A DNA stretch of 64,000 bases from Sphingobacteriales bacterium (GTDB lineage: Bacteria > Bacteroidota > Bacteroidia > Chitinophagales > Chitinophagaceae). The stretch spans positions 484,645 through 548,644 of the forward strand of contig JACRLZ010000001.1 in assembly GCA_016235125.1 (NCBI GenBank). The letters are read 5' to 3'. Position 1 is the stretch's first letter; every line of letters begins with the position of its first letter. Of this stretch, positions 1 to 8,667 are shown piece after piece. The notes under the pieces are model-generated. The model was not told the DNA's origin, ran no database searches, and was given only the letters and a program-made list of their open reading frames with translations. A program made the position numbers and the translations under genes.

Positions 1-907
1 AAAATCTATGTTCCGGCTTTACCTGCCAGCGCAGTTGCACAAAAGCGGATTGATCTTTTTCTTTAGTATAGCCTTTTGCAACAGCAGGTTGATTTTGCCA
101 AAGTATCTGGTAATCGTTGTTTTGTTTGGAATCAAATTGCCTTAACGAAGCAAGCAATTGCAATTTGTTTGAAAAATCATGTGCGACTTTCAATTGCCCG
201 TTCCATTCCCTGAAAGGATCAACGGTTTTTCCATAAATAGTTTTATCAAGGTCATAGCCGGAAGAGGAATAGCGATTGATAAAAAGCTGGATCCCGGTTT
301 TATTGAAGCGGTTGCCATAAGAAAGACCTGTACCCCATGTATTGTTAGTGGCACGATGAATCTGAACTTCCGCTGTGGCCTTTAGCGGCGACTGCGTAAT
401 AATATTTATAACACCGGCCATTGCTTCGCTGCCGTATAAGGAGGAAGATGGACCCTTTACAATTTCAATTTGCCTGATATTACCCGTTCCTAATCTTCCA
501 AGTTTCAAAATACCGCCGTTCCTGCCGATAAGCGGTTCTCCATCTATTAATATTAATGTGTATGCAGGATCAAGTCCCAGCATTTGCACCCCTTGTCCGA
601 AAGGATTTGGATAACCATTCAATGCAGAACCCAGTGAACTGTTGACGATAACCAGTCCTGTTTGCTCTTGCAAAATATCCTGCAAGCGAAGCGAACCTGT
701 TTGCCTGATCGTTTTTTGAGAAATCAACTGAACCGGCACTGCCACATTACCCATCTTTCTTTCGCTGCGGTTGGCAGTGATTATAACTTCTGCAAGCTGC
801 TGCTCCTTATTAAAATTGCTGTCGGGAACATAACCTGGAAGGTCTTGAGCCGTCGCATTGAATCCGAAAAGCAGTGTGATAATGGCCGGGAGTAATGTTT
901 TTGTCAT
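1..907 (-). CDS. TonB-dependent outer-membrane receptor, partial (C-terminus outside window)
   Basis: The minus strand is open from an ATG at 905-907 to the window edge (302 codons). The N-terminus is a signal peptide (MTKTLLPAIITLLFGFNATA) followed by a plug domain. The plug has the usual landmarks: a TonB-box-like LAEVIITANR, the RLQDILQEQTG stretch, IDGEPLIGR, and the IEIVKGPSSSLYGSEAMAG motif, which is nearly invariant in TonB receptors. The barrel begins after INIITQSP. The protein imports a ligand across the outer membrane using TonB-ExbBD energy. The plug looks like the BtuB/CirA/FepA type, so a metal chelate or cobalamin-like ligand is possible, but the substrate cannot be read from this half. 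It lies 165 bases downstream of a second receptor on the same strand; co-transcription is uncertain. Confidence 0.93.
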   Translation of the reverse strand, partial: MTKTLLPAIITLLFGFNATAQDLPGYVPDSNFNKEQQLAEVIITANRSERKMGNVAVPVQLISQKTIRQTGSLRLQDILQEQTGLVIVNSSLGSALNGYPNPFGQGVQMLGLDPAYTLILIDGEPLIGRNGGILKLGRLGTGNIRQIEIVKGPSSSLYGSEAMAGVINIITQSPLKATAEVQIHRATNNTWGTGLSYGNRFNKTGIQLFINRYSSSGYDLDKTIYGKTVDPFREWNGQLKVAHDFSNKLQLLASLRQFDSKQNNDYQILWQNQPAVAKGYTKEKDQSAFVQLRWQVKPEHRF

Positions 908-1071
908 ATCCGGCACAAAGGTTCATCAGCAATTTTTCTGATTTATCATGTAGTTGTCATGAAATGAAACTGTAAATTTCTTTGACAAAAAAATGACGGC
1001 ACATTGCTAAACAATCATGTCATAATCTGACAAAAGTCATGTAAAAAGTTTTAGAATATTTTCAGGAGTTG

Positions 1072-3312
1072 CTATTTTCCGGCGTTTAGTTTCGCTCCCA
1101 CACTTACGAAGAATGTTCTTCCATCAGCCGGTAATGCACCGGGACCGGGATAGCCACCAGCCCGGCGGGTAAAATATCTTTCATCAAATAAGTTGTTGAT
1201 ACCTGCTTTAATATTTAAGCCTTTTGAAAATTTATAGGTAGCAGTTAAATCAGTAATAGTATAAGAAGGAATCAACCCATTATTACCATTTGCTGTAGGC
1301 GTTGCAGTGTTATTTGCATCGCTGAAAGTCTCCCCAACATAATTTACCTGCACTGTAAGCAAAAAAGATTTGTAACCGCCGGTAATGCCGCTGCGCAAAA
1401 TATGTTCAGGTGCATTCTCCACTTTCTTGCCTTTAGTTGCAGCATCTTTATGATTGCTGCTGTAACGGGCATTGGTATAGCTGTAAGAACCAAACACAAT
1501 CAAATCAGCTTTTGATTTTTTTGCAAAGGCTCTTACAGGGTTAAACTCCGCATAGCTCTCAATTCCTTTACTGCTGCTGTTGCCTACATTGGTGATAAGA
1601 TGATAAGAAGGTGTACCTGTAACAGCGATGGTTCCTACACGGTTATTGTATTGCAGGTAATATGCACTTACATCAAATTGTAAATAATCTTTTACTTTAC
1701 CACGGTAACCAAAATCAATATTATATCCTTTGGCATCTTTCAGATCCGGGTCAACCACATCTGTAGTAGGTGGTGCCTGCAGGTTGGCAAACTGAATAGG
1801 GCGATAAGCCTGTGTGATGTTTCCGTAAAATTCTGTCTTGGGTGTGATGTGATATTCTGTACCGATACCGGCCAGTATAAAGCCCCTGCTGCGTGTAATA
1901 TTCTGCAATAATATTTCAGTGCCCCCTGAAGTATAGCCATTGCGGCCTGAAGCGGAACCTTCCAGCCATTCATAACGGATACCCGGAATCACTATCATTT
2001 TTTTACTGATGCGGAAAATATTTTCTGCAAACACTGCTGCATTTTTTGAATCAAATTCAACATTTCTCGGATAGTTGCCGATAACAGTCATTTCATAATT
2101 GCTACCGGTAGTTCCCTTACCATCTGCACGGCGGTGAGTGGAGCCGGTGTACAAACGTATACCGCCTGACAGTGTGTTGCTCATTTTACCCAAATGATAA
2201 TCGGTGATGATCCGGCTTTCCAATCCATAGTTGCGGTACTGGTCAATATTGAGCTGACGGTTATTGTATTCACCCGTTGCAGGGTTAATACTATCTTTTA
2301 ATGCAATGGATTGTAAAAAGCCCACACTGTTCCTGTTGCCAATGGTAGCAAACAGCTTGGTATTCCATTTTGTATTTCCGTTGATTTGCCAGTTGGTAAT
2401 CAATGCCGGTGTTGTCCATGTAATATCAAACCAGTTGCGGCTGCGGAAACTTTGTTGTGCACCTGCCTGTCCGGCAGGCAGGTCAGCCTGAACCTGTGCA
2501 TCGGTTAACCCACCTGCCTGCTGGCTGCGGATGTGTGAATGCATCACTTCGGCGGATAAAGAAAATTTTTTGGTGATGTAGTAAGTAACCGTGCCAAAAC
2601 CTGCATTGGTGAAATAGCGGCTGTTCTGTCTCCAGCCATCAGCATTGCGATGGTCAAAAAATGCGTAGTAATGCAGCCTGTCTGTTTTGCCGCCCATGGC
2701 ATTGTATGAATTAAAAAGTGCGTTGCTCCCAATAGTTTGCTGTGTTTCAAACTCAAATTTGTTCTTTATTTCACTGCCATTTCTCAGGATATAGTTTACC
2801 AGGCCGCCAAACTGAGGCCCGTATTGCAATGAACCTTGTCCCCTTACGATTTCAATCCGCTGTACGGCCTGCAATTGCGGATTGTAATATGCTTCGGGAT
2901 AGCCGAACGGATCGGCGGAAATATCATAACCGTTTTGACGTACATTGAATTCCCAACTCCGGTTGGGACTAAGACCCCTTGCCGCAATGCCAATTTGAAT
3001 TCCGCTGGGGTCACTTTCCCAAATATGAATGCCGGGCACTTTGGCCAATACCTGGCGCATGGTGTTTGTTACCACATTGCCCTGCACATTATCCAGTACA
3101 ATCAAGGCATTCTTTTTACCCGCATAAATGGATGTGCCCACTACTTCGGGCATTTGCTGGTAATCGCTTTTACTATTTCGTCCTACTACTGTTATATCGG
3201 GTAAATATTTATGTGTGGGATTAGTGGTATCATCATGAAATATTTTTTTACTCTCCTGTGCTTCCGTTTGCAAAACAGCCATTAATCCTGCAAGAACCAA
3301 TATTTTTCTCAT
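1072..3312 (-). CDS. TonB-dependent receptor, FecA/siderophore-like
   Basis: A 746-residue outer-membrane receptor. I start it at the ATG at 3312, where a signal peptide begins (MRKILVLAGLMAVLQTEAQ); the longer frame to 3453 only adds sequence without signal character. The plug carries LPDITVVGR (TonB-box region), VLAKVPGIHIWESD, RGLSPNRSWEFNVRQNGYD and IEIVRGQGSLQYGPQFGGLVN. The barrel ends in NIKAGINNLFDERYFTRR and a final aromatic-rich strand typical of the family. The plug resembles Fe(III)-dicitrate/siderophore receptors of the FecA group. The divergent neighbour is ChaN-like, which supports an iron role by inference. An 8-residue stretch LPAGQAGA is encoded by a hairpin repeat at 2461-2483 and looks like an in-frame insertion in a barrel loop. 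Confidence 0.92.
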   Translation of the reverse strand: MRKILVLAGLMAVLQTEAQESKKIFHDDTTNPTHKYLPDITVVGRNSKSDYQQMPEVVGTSIYAGKKNALIVLDNVQGNVVTNTMRQVLAKVPGIHIWESDPSGIQIGIAARGLSPNRSWEFNVRQNGYDISADPFGYPEAYYNPQLQAVQRIEIVRGQGSLQYGPQFGGLVNYILRNGSEIKNKFEFETQQTIGSNALFNSYNAMGGKTDRLHYYAFFDHRNADGWRQNSRYFTNAGFGTVTYYITKKFSLSAEVMHSHIRSQQAGGLTDAQVQADLPAGQAGAQQSFRSRNWFDITWTTPALITNWQINGNTKWNTKLFATIGNRNSVGFLQSIALKDSINPATGEYNNRQLNIDQYRNYGLESRIITDYHLGKMSNTLSGGIRLYTGSTHRRADGKGTTGSNYEMTVIGNYPRNVEFDSKNAAVFAENIFRISKKMIVIPGIRYEWLEGSASGRNGYTSGGTEILLQNITRSRGFILAGIGTEYHITPKTEFYGNITQAYRPIQFANLQAPPTTDVVDPDLKDAKGYNIDFGYRGKVKDYLQFDVSAYYLQYNNRVGTIAVTGTPSYHLITNVGNSSSKGIESYAEFNPVRAFAKKSKADLIVFGSYSYTNARYSSNHKDAATKGKKVENAPEHILRSGITGGYKSFLLTVQVNYVGETFSDANNTATPTANGNNGLIPSYTITDLTATYKFSKGLNIKAGINNLFDERYFTRRAGGYPGPGALPADGRTFFVSVGAKLNAGK
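2461..2483. repeat. Palindromic repeat inside a TonB receptor gene
   Basis: Perfect 9-bp arms ACCTGCCTG (2461-2469) and CAGGCAGGT (2475-2483) around TCCGG. On the minus strand it is read in frame as Leu-Pro-Ala-Gly-Gln-Ala-Gly. The same CTGCCTGCCGG core appears in non-coding DNA at 55560-55572, so this looks like a dispersed intergenic element that has entered a coding sequence. Confidence 0.75.
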
Positions 3313-3427
3313 ATCATCATTTTTGTACCGCAAATGTCTGCCCGTTACTGCTTGCCTGTTTACTGAAACAGAAAAACGATTTACGCAAAATGGAAAACAA
3401 ATTCTACTTTCACTCAAAGACCTGTTT

Positions 3428-4321
3428 ATGAAAGTAAAACTGGCGGCATTCACAACTTTTTTTGCATTATCCCTCTCAGCACAGGATAATATTGACAGCC
3501 ATTATAAAATTTATGATACCCGGTTAAAACAAATTATAACTATTGACAAAATAGTGACCGATATGGCTGATGCAGATGTTTTATTTTTTGGCGAACTGCA
3601 TGATGACAGCATTTGCCACTACCTGGAAACAGAAATTTTTAAAGCTCTTCATCAAAAATTTGGCGACCAGGTTGCCTTGAGTCTTGAAATGTTTGAAACA
3701 GATAACCAGGTTGCGCTGAATGACTATCTCGCCGGCTTTATACCCGAGGACAGGTTTGCCAAAGATGTAAGGCTTTGGAATAATTATAAAGATTATCGCC
3801 CTATGATAGAATATTCAAAAAAGAACCATATCCCGGTCATCGCTGCCAATCCGCCCCGGAGATATGTGAGCATGGTTACCCGCAGGGGAATGAAATCTCT
3901 GGACAGCCTGGGTAAAGAAGCAAAGAAATATTTACCACCGCTCCCGTATGATACACTTGGAGGCCGCTATCGTGAAAAATTTATGGAGACCATGAAGGGT
4001 GCCCCTGAATCAGCCAGTAAAAATATTTACTACAGCCAGAGTCTTTGGGATGCCGGAATGAGTTACAGCATTTACCGCTATTTAAAAAATCATAAGAAGC
4101 AAAAGGTCTTTCATTGCGTAGGCGGATTCCATACCGAAGAAAAACTGGGTACAGCGGCACAACTGCAAATGAGAAATAAAAAGCTGAAGATTTTGAATAT
4201 AGCCAGCTTCAGGGATAAATCGTTCAGCAACCCTGACCTGATAGCTAACGGGTGGGAAAAAGAAAGTTACCGGGGTGATTACCTCATCATCACCGACCCT
4301 GATCTGAAAAAAACATTTTGA
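3428..4321 (+). CDS. ChaN-family (haem/iron-regulated) protein
   Basis: A 297-residue secreted protein. The start is the ATG at 3428, because a signal peptide (MKVKLAAFTTFFALSLSAQ) begins there; the frame upstream to 3323 lies in the divergent promoter region. It matches the ChaN/DUF399 family: FFGELHDDSICHYLE near residue 55 (the family's GExHD signature), LSLEMFETDNQ, YRPMIEYSKKNHIPVIAAN, and the C-terminal VGGFHTE histidine motif. Campylobacter ChaN is a haem-binding lipoprotein of iron-regulated loci; this copy shows no lipobox. It is divergent from the FecA-like receptor with 115 bases between them, which fits joint iron control, although no Fur site was recognised. Confidence 0.88.
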   Translation: MKVKLAAFTTFFALSLSAQDNIDSHYKIYDTRLKQIITIDKIVTDMADADVLFFGELHDDSICHYLETEIFKALHQKFGDQVALSLEMFETDNQVALNDYLAGFIPEDRFAKDVRLWNNYKDYRPMIEYSKKNHIPVIAANPPRRYVSMVTRRGMKSLDSLGKEAKKYLPPLPYDTLGGRYREKFMETMKGAPESASKNIYYSQSLWDAGMSYSIYRYLKNHKKQKVFHCVGGFHTEEKLGTAAQLQMRNKKLKILNIASFRDKSFSNPDLIANGWEKESYRGDYLIITDPDLKKTF

Positions 4322-4359
4322 ACCTGAACAAGCAGGCAACATTATGTCCGGTTCTGTTA

Positions 4360-4974
4360 TCAATTAATAAAAAAAGTAAGGATGCCGGTTGCAATTAATA
4401 TCAACCCGGTAATAATTCCGGCATTATGTTCCAGTGAATGCCAGTTGAGTTTTACAAGTCCTTTATAGGCCAGGCGTATCCATATCAGCATGCCGCCAAG
4501 AGAGATAATTGAATACATCAGTATCAATGATAATAACAGCCACCAGCTTTTAGTACCTGCCAGCAAAAAATATCCCTCAATCTCCATACAGGGCGACAGG
4601 AACATGGCCAGCACTAATGCAGCGATAAGTTTTGACTTTGGTTTATTTTCCAGTTTATGCTTATTAATATGAAAATGATGATGCCTGTAATGCTGCTGTA
4701 TGAAATAAAAACCAAGCAGGATGAGGATGGAAGGCGCAATGAGTTTTGTGAAATTTTCAATGGCTTCCTGTAATTCAGTTCCGATAATGGCAAGCACCAC
4801 ACCAATGGCAACAGTACTTAAGACATGGGCAATACCTGCAATAAAGGTTATCCGCATGGTTTCTGCAAGGCTCCAGTTCTCTTTTCGGCCGATAGCAAGT
4901 ACCGGTAGCCAGTGATTAGGTATCACTGCATGCAGCAGGCTGATCAAAAAACTTCCTGTAAGTATGGATATCAT
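4360..4974 (-). CDS. Integral membrane protein, His-rich metal-transporter-like (RcnA/HupE/UreH type)
   Basis: 204 residues with about six predicted membrane segments. The first helix holds LLHAVIPNHWLPVLAIGR, with H and N/H positions like the HxxxxDHxxP-type motif of nickel/cobalt and DsbD/UreH-like transporters. A cytosolic loop is unusually histidine-rich (YRHHHFHINKHK, around residues 95-107), which suggests binding of a divalent metal. A second conserved feature is LSPCMEIEGYF in the middle of the protein. The most likely role is transport of a transition metal across the inner membrane. The exact family and direction of transport cannot be decided from sequence alone. It converges on the ChaN-like gene with 38 bases between them. 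Confidence 0.65.
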   Translation of the reverse strand: MISILTGSFLISLLHAVIPNHWLPVLAIGRKENWSLAETMRITFIAGIAHVLSTVAIGVVLAIIGTELQEAIENFTKLIAPSILILLGFYFIQQHYRHHHFHINKHKLENKPKSKLIAALVLAMFLSPCMEIEGYFLLAGTKSWWLLLSLILMYSIISLGGMLIWIRLAYKGLVKLNWHSLEHNAGIITGLILIATGILTFFIN

Positions 4975-5068
4975 TCCTGATAAAAGTATTCCTTTTATTT
5001 ATCTCTTTGGCTTAGTTGCCCGTACTTCCCCTGATAAAAAAAAATTCAAGTCCTCACATTTACTTTGA

Positions 5069-5932
5069 TCATTGCAGTGAAGGATCATTAAATGTATCTC
5101 CCTGCCTGATATCACCGGTTTGAAATCCTTTTTTGAACCAATACATTCTTTGCTTTGATGTGCCGTGTGTAAATGTATCAGGCACTACTCTGCCTGTGGA
5201 TTGCTCCTGCAGCCTGTCATCGCCGATGGCATTGGCAGCATTCAATGCTTCTTCAATATCCCCGGCTTCCAGGTTATCTTTCATCTTTTGGGTATGATGT
5301 GCCCACACACCGGCAAGAAAATCCGCCTGCAACTCCATCATCACAGAATAACGGTTGAATTCTGTTTCACTCAACTGTTGCCGCCAGCGATTCATCTTAT
5401 CAGTAAGTCCATTTAGTTTTTGAATATGATGGCCCACTTCATGCGCCACAACATAGGCCATCGGGAAATCTCCGGGTGCATCTAACTTGTTTTGAAGGTC
5501 TTCATAAAATGAAAGGTCAATATAAAGCTTGCTATCACCCGGACAATAGAACGGACCTGTTGCTGCGCCGGCAAAACCACAGGCTGATTCAACCTGGCCA
5601 CGGTATAACACCAATACGGGTTCCTGGTAGGTTTTCCCATCCTGCTGAAACAGTTTATTCCATACATCTTCTGTTTCTGCCAATACCACTTTTACAAATT
5701 TTGCCCTTTCATCATCCTGTGCCTGCTCTTCGGGTGTTAATTGCGTTGTTTGATTGCTTTGCCCGGATAATTCTTTTTGAACCCGGGAGGGGTCAACATT
5801 ATTTCCGCTTAAAAAAGTATAAAGCAGGTAAATAATAAGCCCGACCACACCGCCGCCTGCTGCAATTTTGCCACCTGAAAAACTACGACGGTCTTCCACA
5901 TTGGAACTTTCACGGCTGTTTCTCCATTTCAT
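5069..5932 (-). CDS. Neutral zinc metallopeptidase, YpfJ/KPN_02809 family
   Basis: 287 residues. The arrangement is that of the YpfJ family: a short N-terminal tail with SNVEDRRSF, one membrane segment (GGVVGLIIYLLYTFLSG, about residues 27-43), a linker, and a metallopeptidase domain. The zincin motif HEVGHHIQ is clearly present near residue 164, with the downstream MELQADFLAGVWAHH supplying the third metal ligand. CGFAGAATGPFYCPGDSKLYIDLSFY is cut by the family's typical cysteine pair. It is probably anchored in the inner membrane with the domain in the periplasm; the substrate is unknown. It stands alone on the minus strand, and the upstream cytochrome operon is closed off by a terminator at 6045-6061. 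Confidence 0.92.
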   Translation of the reverse strand: MKWRNSRESSNVEDRRSFSGGKIAAGGGVVGLIIYLLYTFLSGNNVDPSRVQKELSGQSNQTTQLTPEEQAQDDERAKFVKVVLAETEDVWNKLFQQDGKTYQEPVLVLYRGQVESACGFAGAATGPFYCPGDSKLYIDLSFYEDLQNKLDAPGDFPMAYVVAHEVGHHIQKLNGLTDKMNRWRQQLSETEFNRYSVMMELQADFLAGVWAHHTQKMKDNLEAGDIEEALNAANAIGDDRLQEQSTGRVVPDTFTHGTSKQRMYWFKKGFQTGDIRQGDTFNDPSLQ

Positions 5933-6044
5933 GTTTGAAATTTTTATGAAAATAGTTTATTTAATGATGATGACCGAACGAAAAATGACTACCATGAAAT
6001 TGCAGCAACTGACGAATAGTTTTTATTAGGTTATTAAAAAAAAA

Positions 6045-6061
6045 CAGGGAACAAGTCCCTG
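6045..6061 (-). terminator. Rho-independent terminator of the cytochrome-lipoprotein operon
   Basis: Stem CAGGGA (6045-6050) and TCCCTG (6056-6061) with a 5-base loop. Read on the minus strand it is followed by an unbroken run of nine T. It lies 26 bases after the stop of the last gene in the operon. Confidence 0.85.
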
Positions 6062-6086
6062 CTTTTTATTGTTATTGCTTTTTTTA

Positions 6087-7655
6087 TTAATCAGTATATC
6101 TGTGTCCGGCATTAATCCAGTTGGTTACTATTTGTTTTTCAGCAGCTGTAAACAAAGGCTGTGGATTTTTTGGCATCTTTACCCAACCCTGAGCATATAT
6201 TACACAGGTATTATTGATCTGGCTCCATTTAGTAACAATATTGCAGTCGTTGTCAAAATTATATCCTGCAGCATTCTGACCATTTCCGATATGGCAACCA
6301 GAACCATTGCATCTTGTACTGATCAGATTGCGCATTTGAGCAAACAGAGGACCTGATGGGGCCGTTCCCACAACTGCACTTGCAGTTCTGGTACATCCAT
6401 TTGCATCTTTTACCCCAACGGTATAGGTTCCTGCAGCTAATGCTGAAAAAACATTGCTTGCCTGGTAAGCGCCGCCATTCAGATTATAAGTAAACCCGGT
6501 GGAGCCGGTGGCAGTTACGGTAATTTTTCCTGTAGCCGGTGTAACACAGGGAGTGTTATTTACAATAGCTGTACTAATCACAATATTTATGTTCGTACAG
6601 GGGCTTACAGCAGTCAATGTTATAGAAGCCGTACCCAAACATCCGGCAGAGCTTTTTGCCGTAACAGTATAAGTTCCTGCAGCCAATCCTGTAAATACAT
6701 TTGAACTCTGGTATGCTCCTCCATTCAGGCAATAAGTAAATCCGGTTCCTCCCGTAGCGGTGGCCGTAATAGAACCATTGGATTGACCGGTAGTGGGATC
6801 AACTTTTGTCAGAGTTACTGTGATTGTAACTCCATTGCAGGGGTTTGTAGAACCAAGTGATATAGTAGTTGAGCCAAGACAACCGGCAGAGCTCTTGGCT
6901 GTTACTGTATAATTACCTGCCGCCAATCCAGTAAATACATTGGAAGTCTGAAATGCACCTCCATTCAAACTATATGTAAACCCCGTTGCTCCGGTAGCGG
7001 TTGCTGTAATAGAACCATTGGATTGGCCATTGGTAGGATCAACTTTTGTAGCCGTAACCACGACTGTAACTCCGGCACAAGGATCATTCGTCCCGATAGT
7101 AACCTGAACTGCTCCAATACAACCATTCGAATTTTTTGCTGTAACTGTGTAGCTACCTGCAGCCAGGCCGGTAAACACATTTGAACTTTGAAATGCACCG
7201 CCATTGATACTGTAAGTAAACCCGGTTCCGCCGGTCGCAGTTACTGTAATAGATCCATTGCTCTGATTTGGTGAAGCATCCACTTTTGTAGCGGTAACCA
7301 CAATAGTTGTTGTACTGCAGGGATCAAATACATTAATTGAAACACGACCTGTATCTGTACAGCCCCACGAATTTCGTACCACTACATTATAATTTTGAAA
7401 AGGAGCCAACTCAACAAAGTGGCCGCTATCCTGAAAGGCGCCTCCGTTCAAACTGAATTGAAATCCTGCCCCACCGGTAGCAATCGCAGATATTTCTCCA
7501 TTGTTTTGGTTTGGAGAGGCATCTGTTTGACTAACAGTTATACGGATGGGGTCCATAGCGCAGCGATCGCCTGAAAATTCATGCCTGCAGGAATTCAGTG
7601 ATTGAAAAAAGATAATTCCTGCTGCAAATGACAATAACACCAGCAACTTTTTCAT
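6087..7655 (-). CDS. Lipoprotein with five SprB repeats and a C-terminal cytochrome-c-like domain
   Basis: 522 residues from the ATG at 7655, where the lipoprotein signal peptide starts (MKKLLVLLSFAAG, then FFQSLNSC with Cys23 as lipidation site). Five repeats of about 80 residues follow. Each has the SprB-type signature NGSITxTATGGTGFTYSLNG, GLAAGxYTVTAK and xGC. The last 85 residues are a haem-binding-like domain with CNGSGCH, a CX4CH rather than the usual CX2CH motif, and a likely axial Met in VKMPKNP, ending in TNWINAG, as in cytochrome-like lipoproteins of this phylum. It probably displays a redox domain at the cell surface on an adhesin-like stalk (inference). It is the last gene of the operon that begins at 10829. 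If CX4CH does not bind haem, the domain could be a structural relic. Confidence 0.85.
   Translation of the reverse strand: MKKLLVLLSFAAGIIFFQSLNSCRHEFSGDRCAMDPIRITVSQTDASPNQNNGEISAIATGGAGFQFSLNGGAFQDSGHFVELAPFQNYNVVVRNSWGCTDTGRVSINVFDPCSTTTIVVTATKVDASPNQSNGSITVTATGGTGFTYSINGGAFQSSNVFTGLAAGSYTVTAKNSNGCIGAVQVTIGTNDPCAGVTVVVTATKVDPTNGQSNGSITATATGATGFTYSLNGGAFQTSNVFTGLAAGNYTVTAKSSAGCLGSTTISLGSTNPCNGVTITVTLTKVDPTTGQSNGSITATATGGTGFTYCLNGGAYQSSNVFTGLAAGTYTVTAKSSAGCLGTASITLTAVSPCTNINIVISTAIVNNTPCVTPATGKITVTATGSTGFTYNLNGGAYQASNVFSALAAGTYTVGVKDANGCTRTASAVVGTAPSGPLFAQMRNLISTRCNGSGCHIGNGQNAAGYNFDNDCNIVTKWSQINNTCVIYAQGWVKMPKNPQPLFTAAEKQIVTNWINAGHRYTD
6370..7575 (-). repeat. Tandem coding repeat, five units of about 240 bp (SprB repeats)
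   Basis: Five consecutive units of about 80 codons in the lipoprotein gene. Units two to four are closest to each other at the protein level (for example ASNVFTGLAAG and TVTAKSSAGCLG recur). Units one and five are more diverged. The DNA of the central units is similar enough to allow recombination that changes copy number. Confidence 0.8.
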
Positions 7656-7741
7656 AAGTATTGATTTTAAGTTAAGAAATGAGGTTTTATTGGTTCTTCT
7701 CAAAAACCTCCAGGTGTGCGGCTGGTGACTCAATACTTATC

Positions 7742-8656
7742 CTACCATTTTGGTTCGCCTGATTTTTTCTTTTTTATCTGGAATACTCTTGAAAGGTTAA
7801 ACCCGAATCTTATATCCCCTTTTCCCCAATTAGCTGTAGTCTCCGTAATAAATGCTCTTTCATTCATCCCGGTTGAATTGGAGAAATGAAGCTGAAAAAC
7901 ATGTCCTCCTGTTTCAATATCAAAACCAACAGACAGCGGATGATAATAACCACTATCGGGCATACCGATAAAAACATGAGAATAATCCCAGGTAAAAGCA
8001 ATTCTCTTAGAAAGTTTAATGCGTCCTCCGATTCCGAGTGCATAAATATTATTAGGGTCTTTTTCAAGTACTGCCAGATTCTTATGCACCATTGTAGGCG
8101 CTACCTGCAGGGTAAAACTTTCGCTGAATTTTCTACCAATGATCGCCTGGAAATAATAAGCAAGCCGTGAGGTAAAAAAGTTCTGTCGTTCAGGGTCTGA
8201 CCAGTCTGTTCCATCCATTGTCATTCCTGCAACCAGTGCCAAAGTAACAGGAGAACTCCATGGTCCTGTTGATTGCCGGATGGGTGCATATTTTATAAAA
8301 CCATCCAGTTCTTTTTTATAAGTACTCCGGCCAATACCTGCCATAAGATTGTGAAGGATACCAAAATCAAATCCCATCCGCATGCTGGCCTGGTCAAGAC
8401 CAAAGAAATTTTTATACCCCTGGTTGATCTGTCCGAAGCGGTGCAGTATTCTAAAATCCATTGTGCCGGGATTGAGAAATTCCATGGAATGGCTGTTGAT
8501 AACCCTGGGTGATTTAAAAGCATATTTGATCCTTATCTTTTCAGGTTTTTCATCTCCCTCTATCAATTTCAGCAGATCGGGGTCCTGCGCCATCAGTTGA
8601 AAGGATGGCAGCAAAACCATAACACTTATAATTATTCTTCTAAATAATTTTTTCAT
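7742..8656 (-). CDS. DUF5777 family beta-barrel protein
   Basis: 304 residues with a signal peptide (ending LPSFQLMAQ, cleavage near residue 24) and alternating hydrophobic/polar strands that suggest a small outer-membrane or periplasmic barrel. Landmarks typical of DUF5777 are IKYAFKSPRVINSHSMEFLNPG, FRILHRFGQINQGYKNFFGLDQASMRMGFDFG (quoted in two parts of one stretch near residues 60-95) and the C-terminal FQLHFSNSTGMNERAFI. It sits between the YceI-like gene (12 bases) and the SprB-cytochrome gene (86 bases). In this phylum DUF5777 proteins are often found beside YceI-like and c-type cytochrome genes, so a role in surface electron transfer or in handling a small ligand is possible. No function is established. 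Confidence 0.8.
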   Translation of the reverse strand: MKKLFRRIIISVMVLLPSFQLMAQDPDLLKLIEGDEKPEKIRIKYAFKSPRVINSHSMEFLNPGTMDFRILHRFGQINQGYKNFFGLDQASMRMGFDFGILHNLMAGIGRSTYKKELDGFIKYAPIRQSTGPWSSPVTLALVAGMTMDGTDWSDPERQNFFTSRLAYYFQAIIGRKFSESFTLQVAPTMVHKNLAVLEKDPNNIYALGIGGRIKLSKRIAFTWDYSHVFIGMPDSGYYHPLSVGFDIETGGHVFQLHFSNSTGMNERAFITETTANWGKGDIRFGFNLSRVFQIKKKKSGEPKW

Positions 8657-8667
8657 TATAAAAATAT

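Noticed and set aside
908..1071. Repeated ATCATGT and GTCAT words upstream of the first TonB receptor as a regulator site
   Set aside because: The words are short and their spacing is irregular, so no dyad or consistent box could be defined.
2836..3204. 122-codon plus-strand frame opposite the FecA-like receptor
   Set aside because: Antisense to the conserved plug domain; product has no family pattern.
6370..7575. CRISPR-like periodicity
   Set aside because: The repeats are about 240 bases, coding and without short constant spacers; they are SprB protein repeats.
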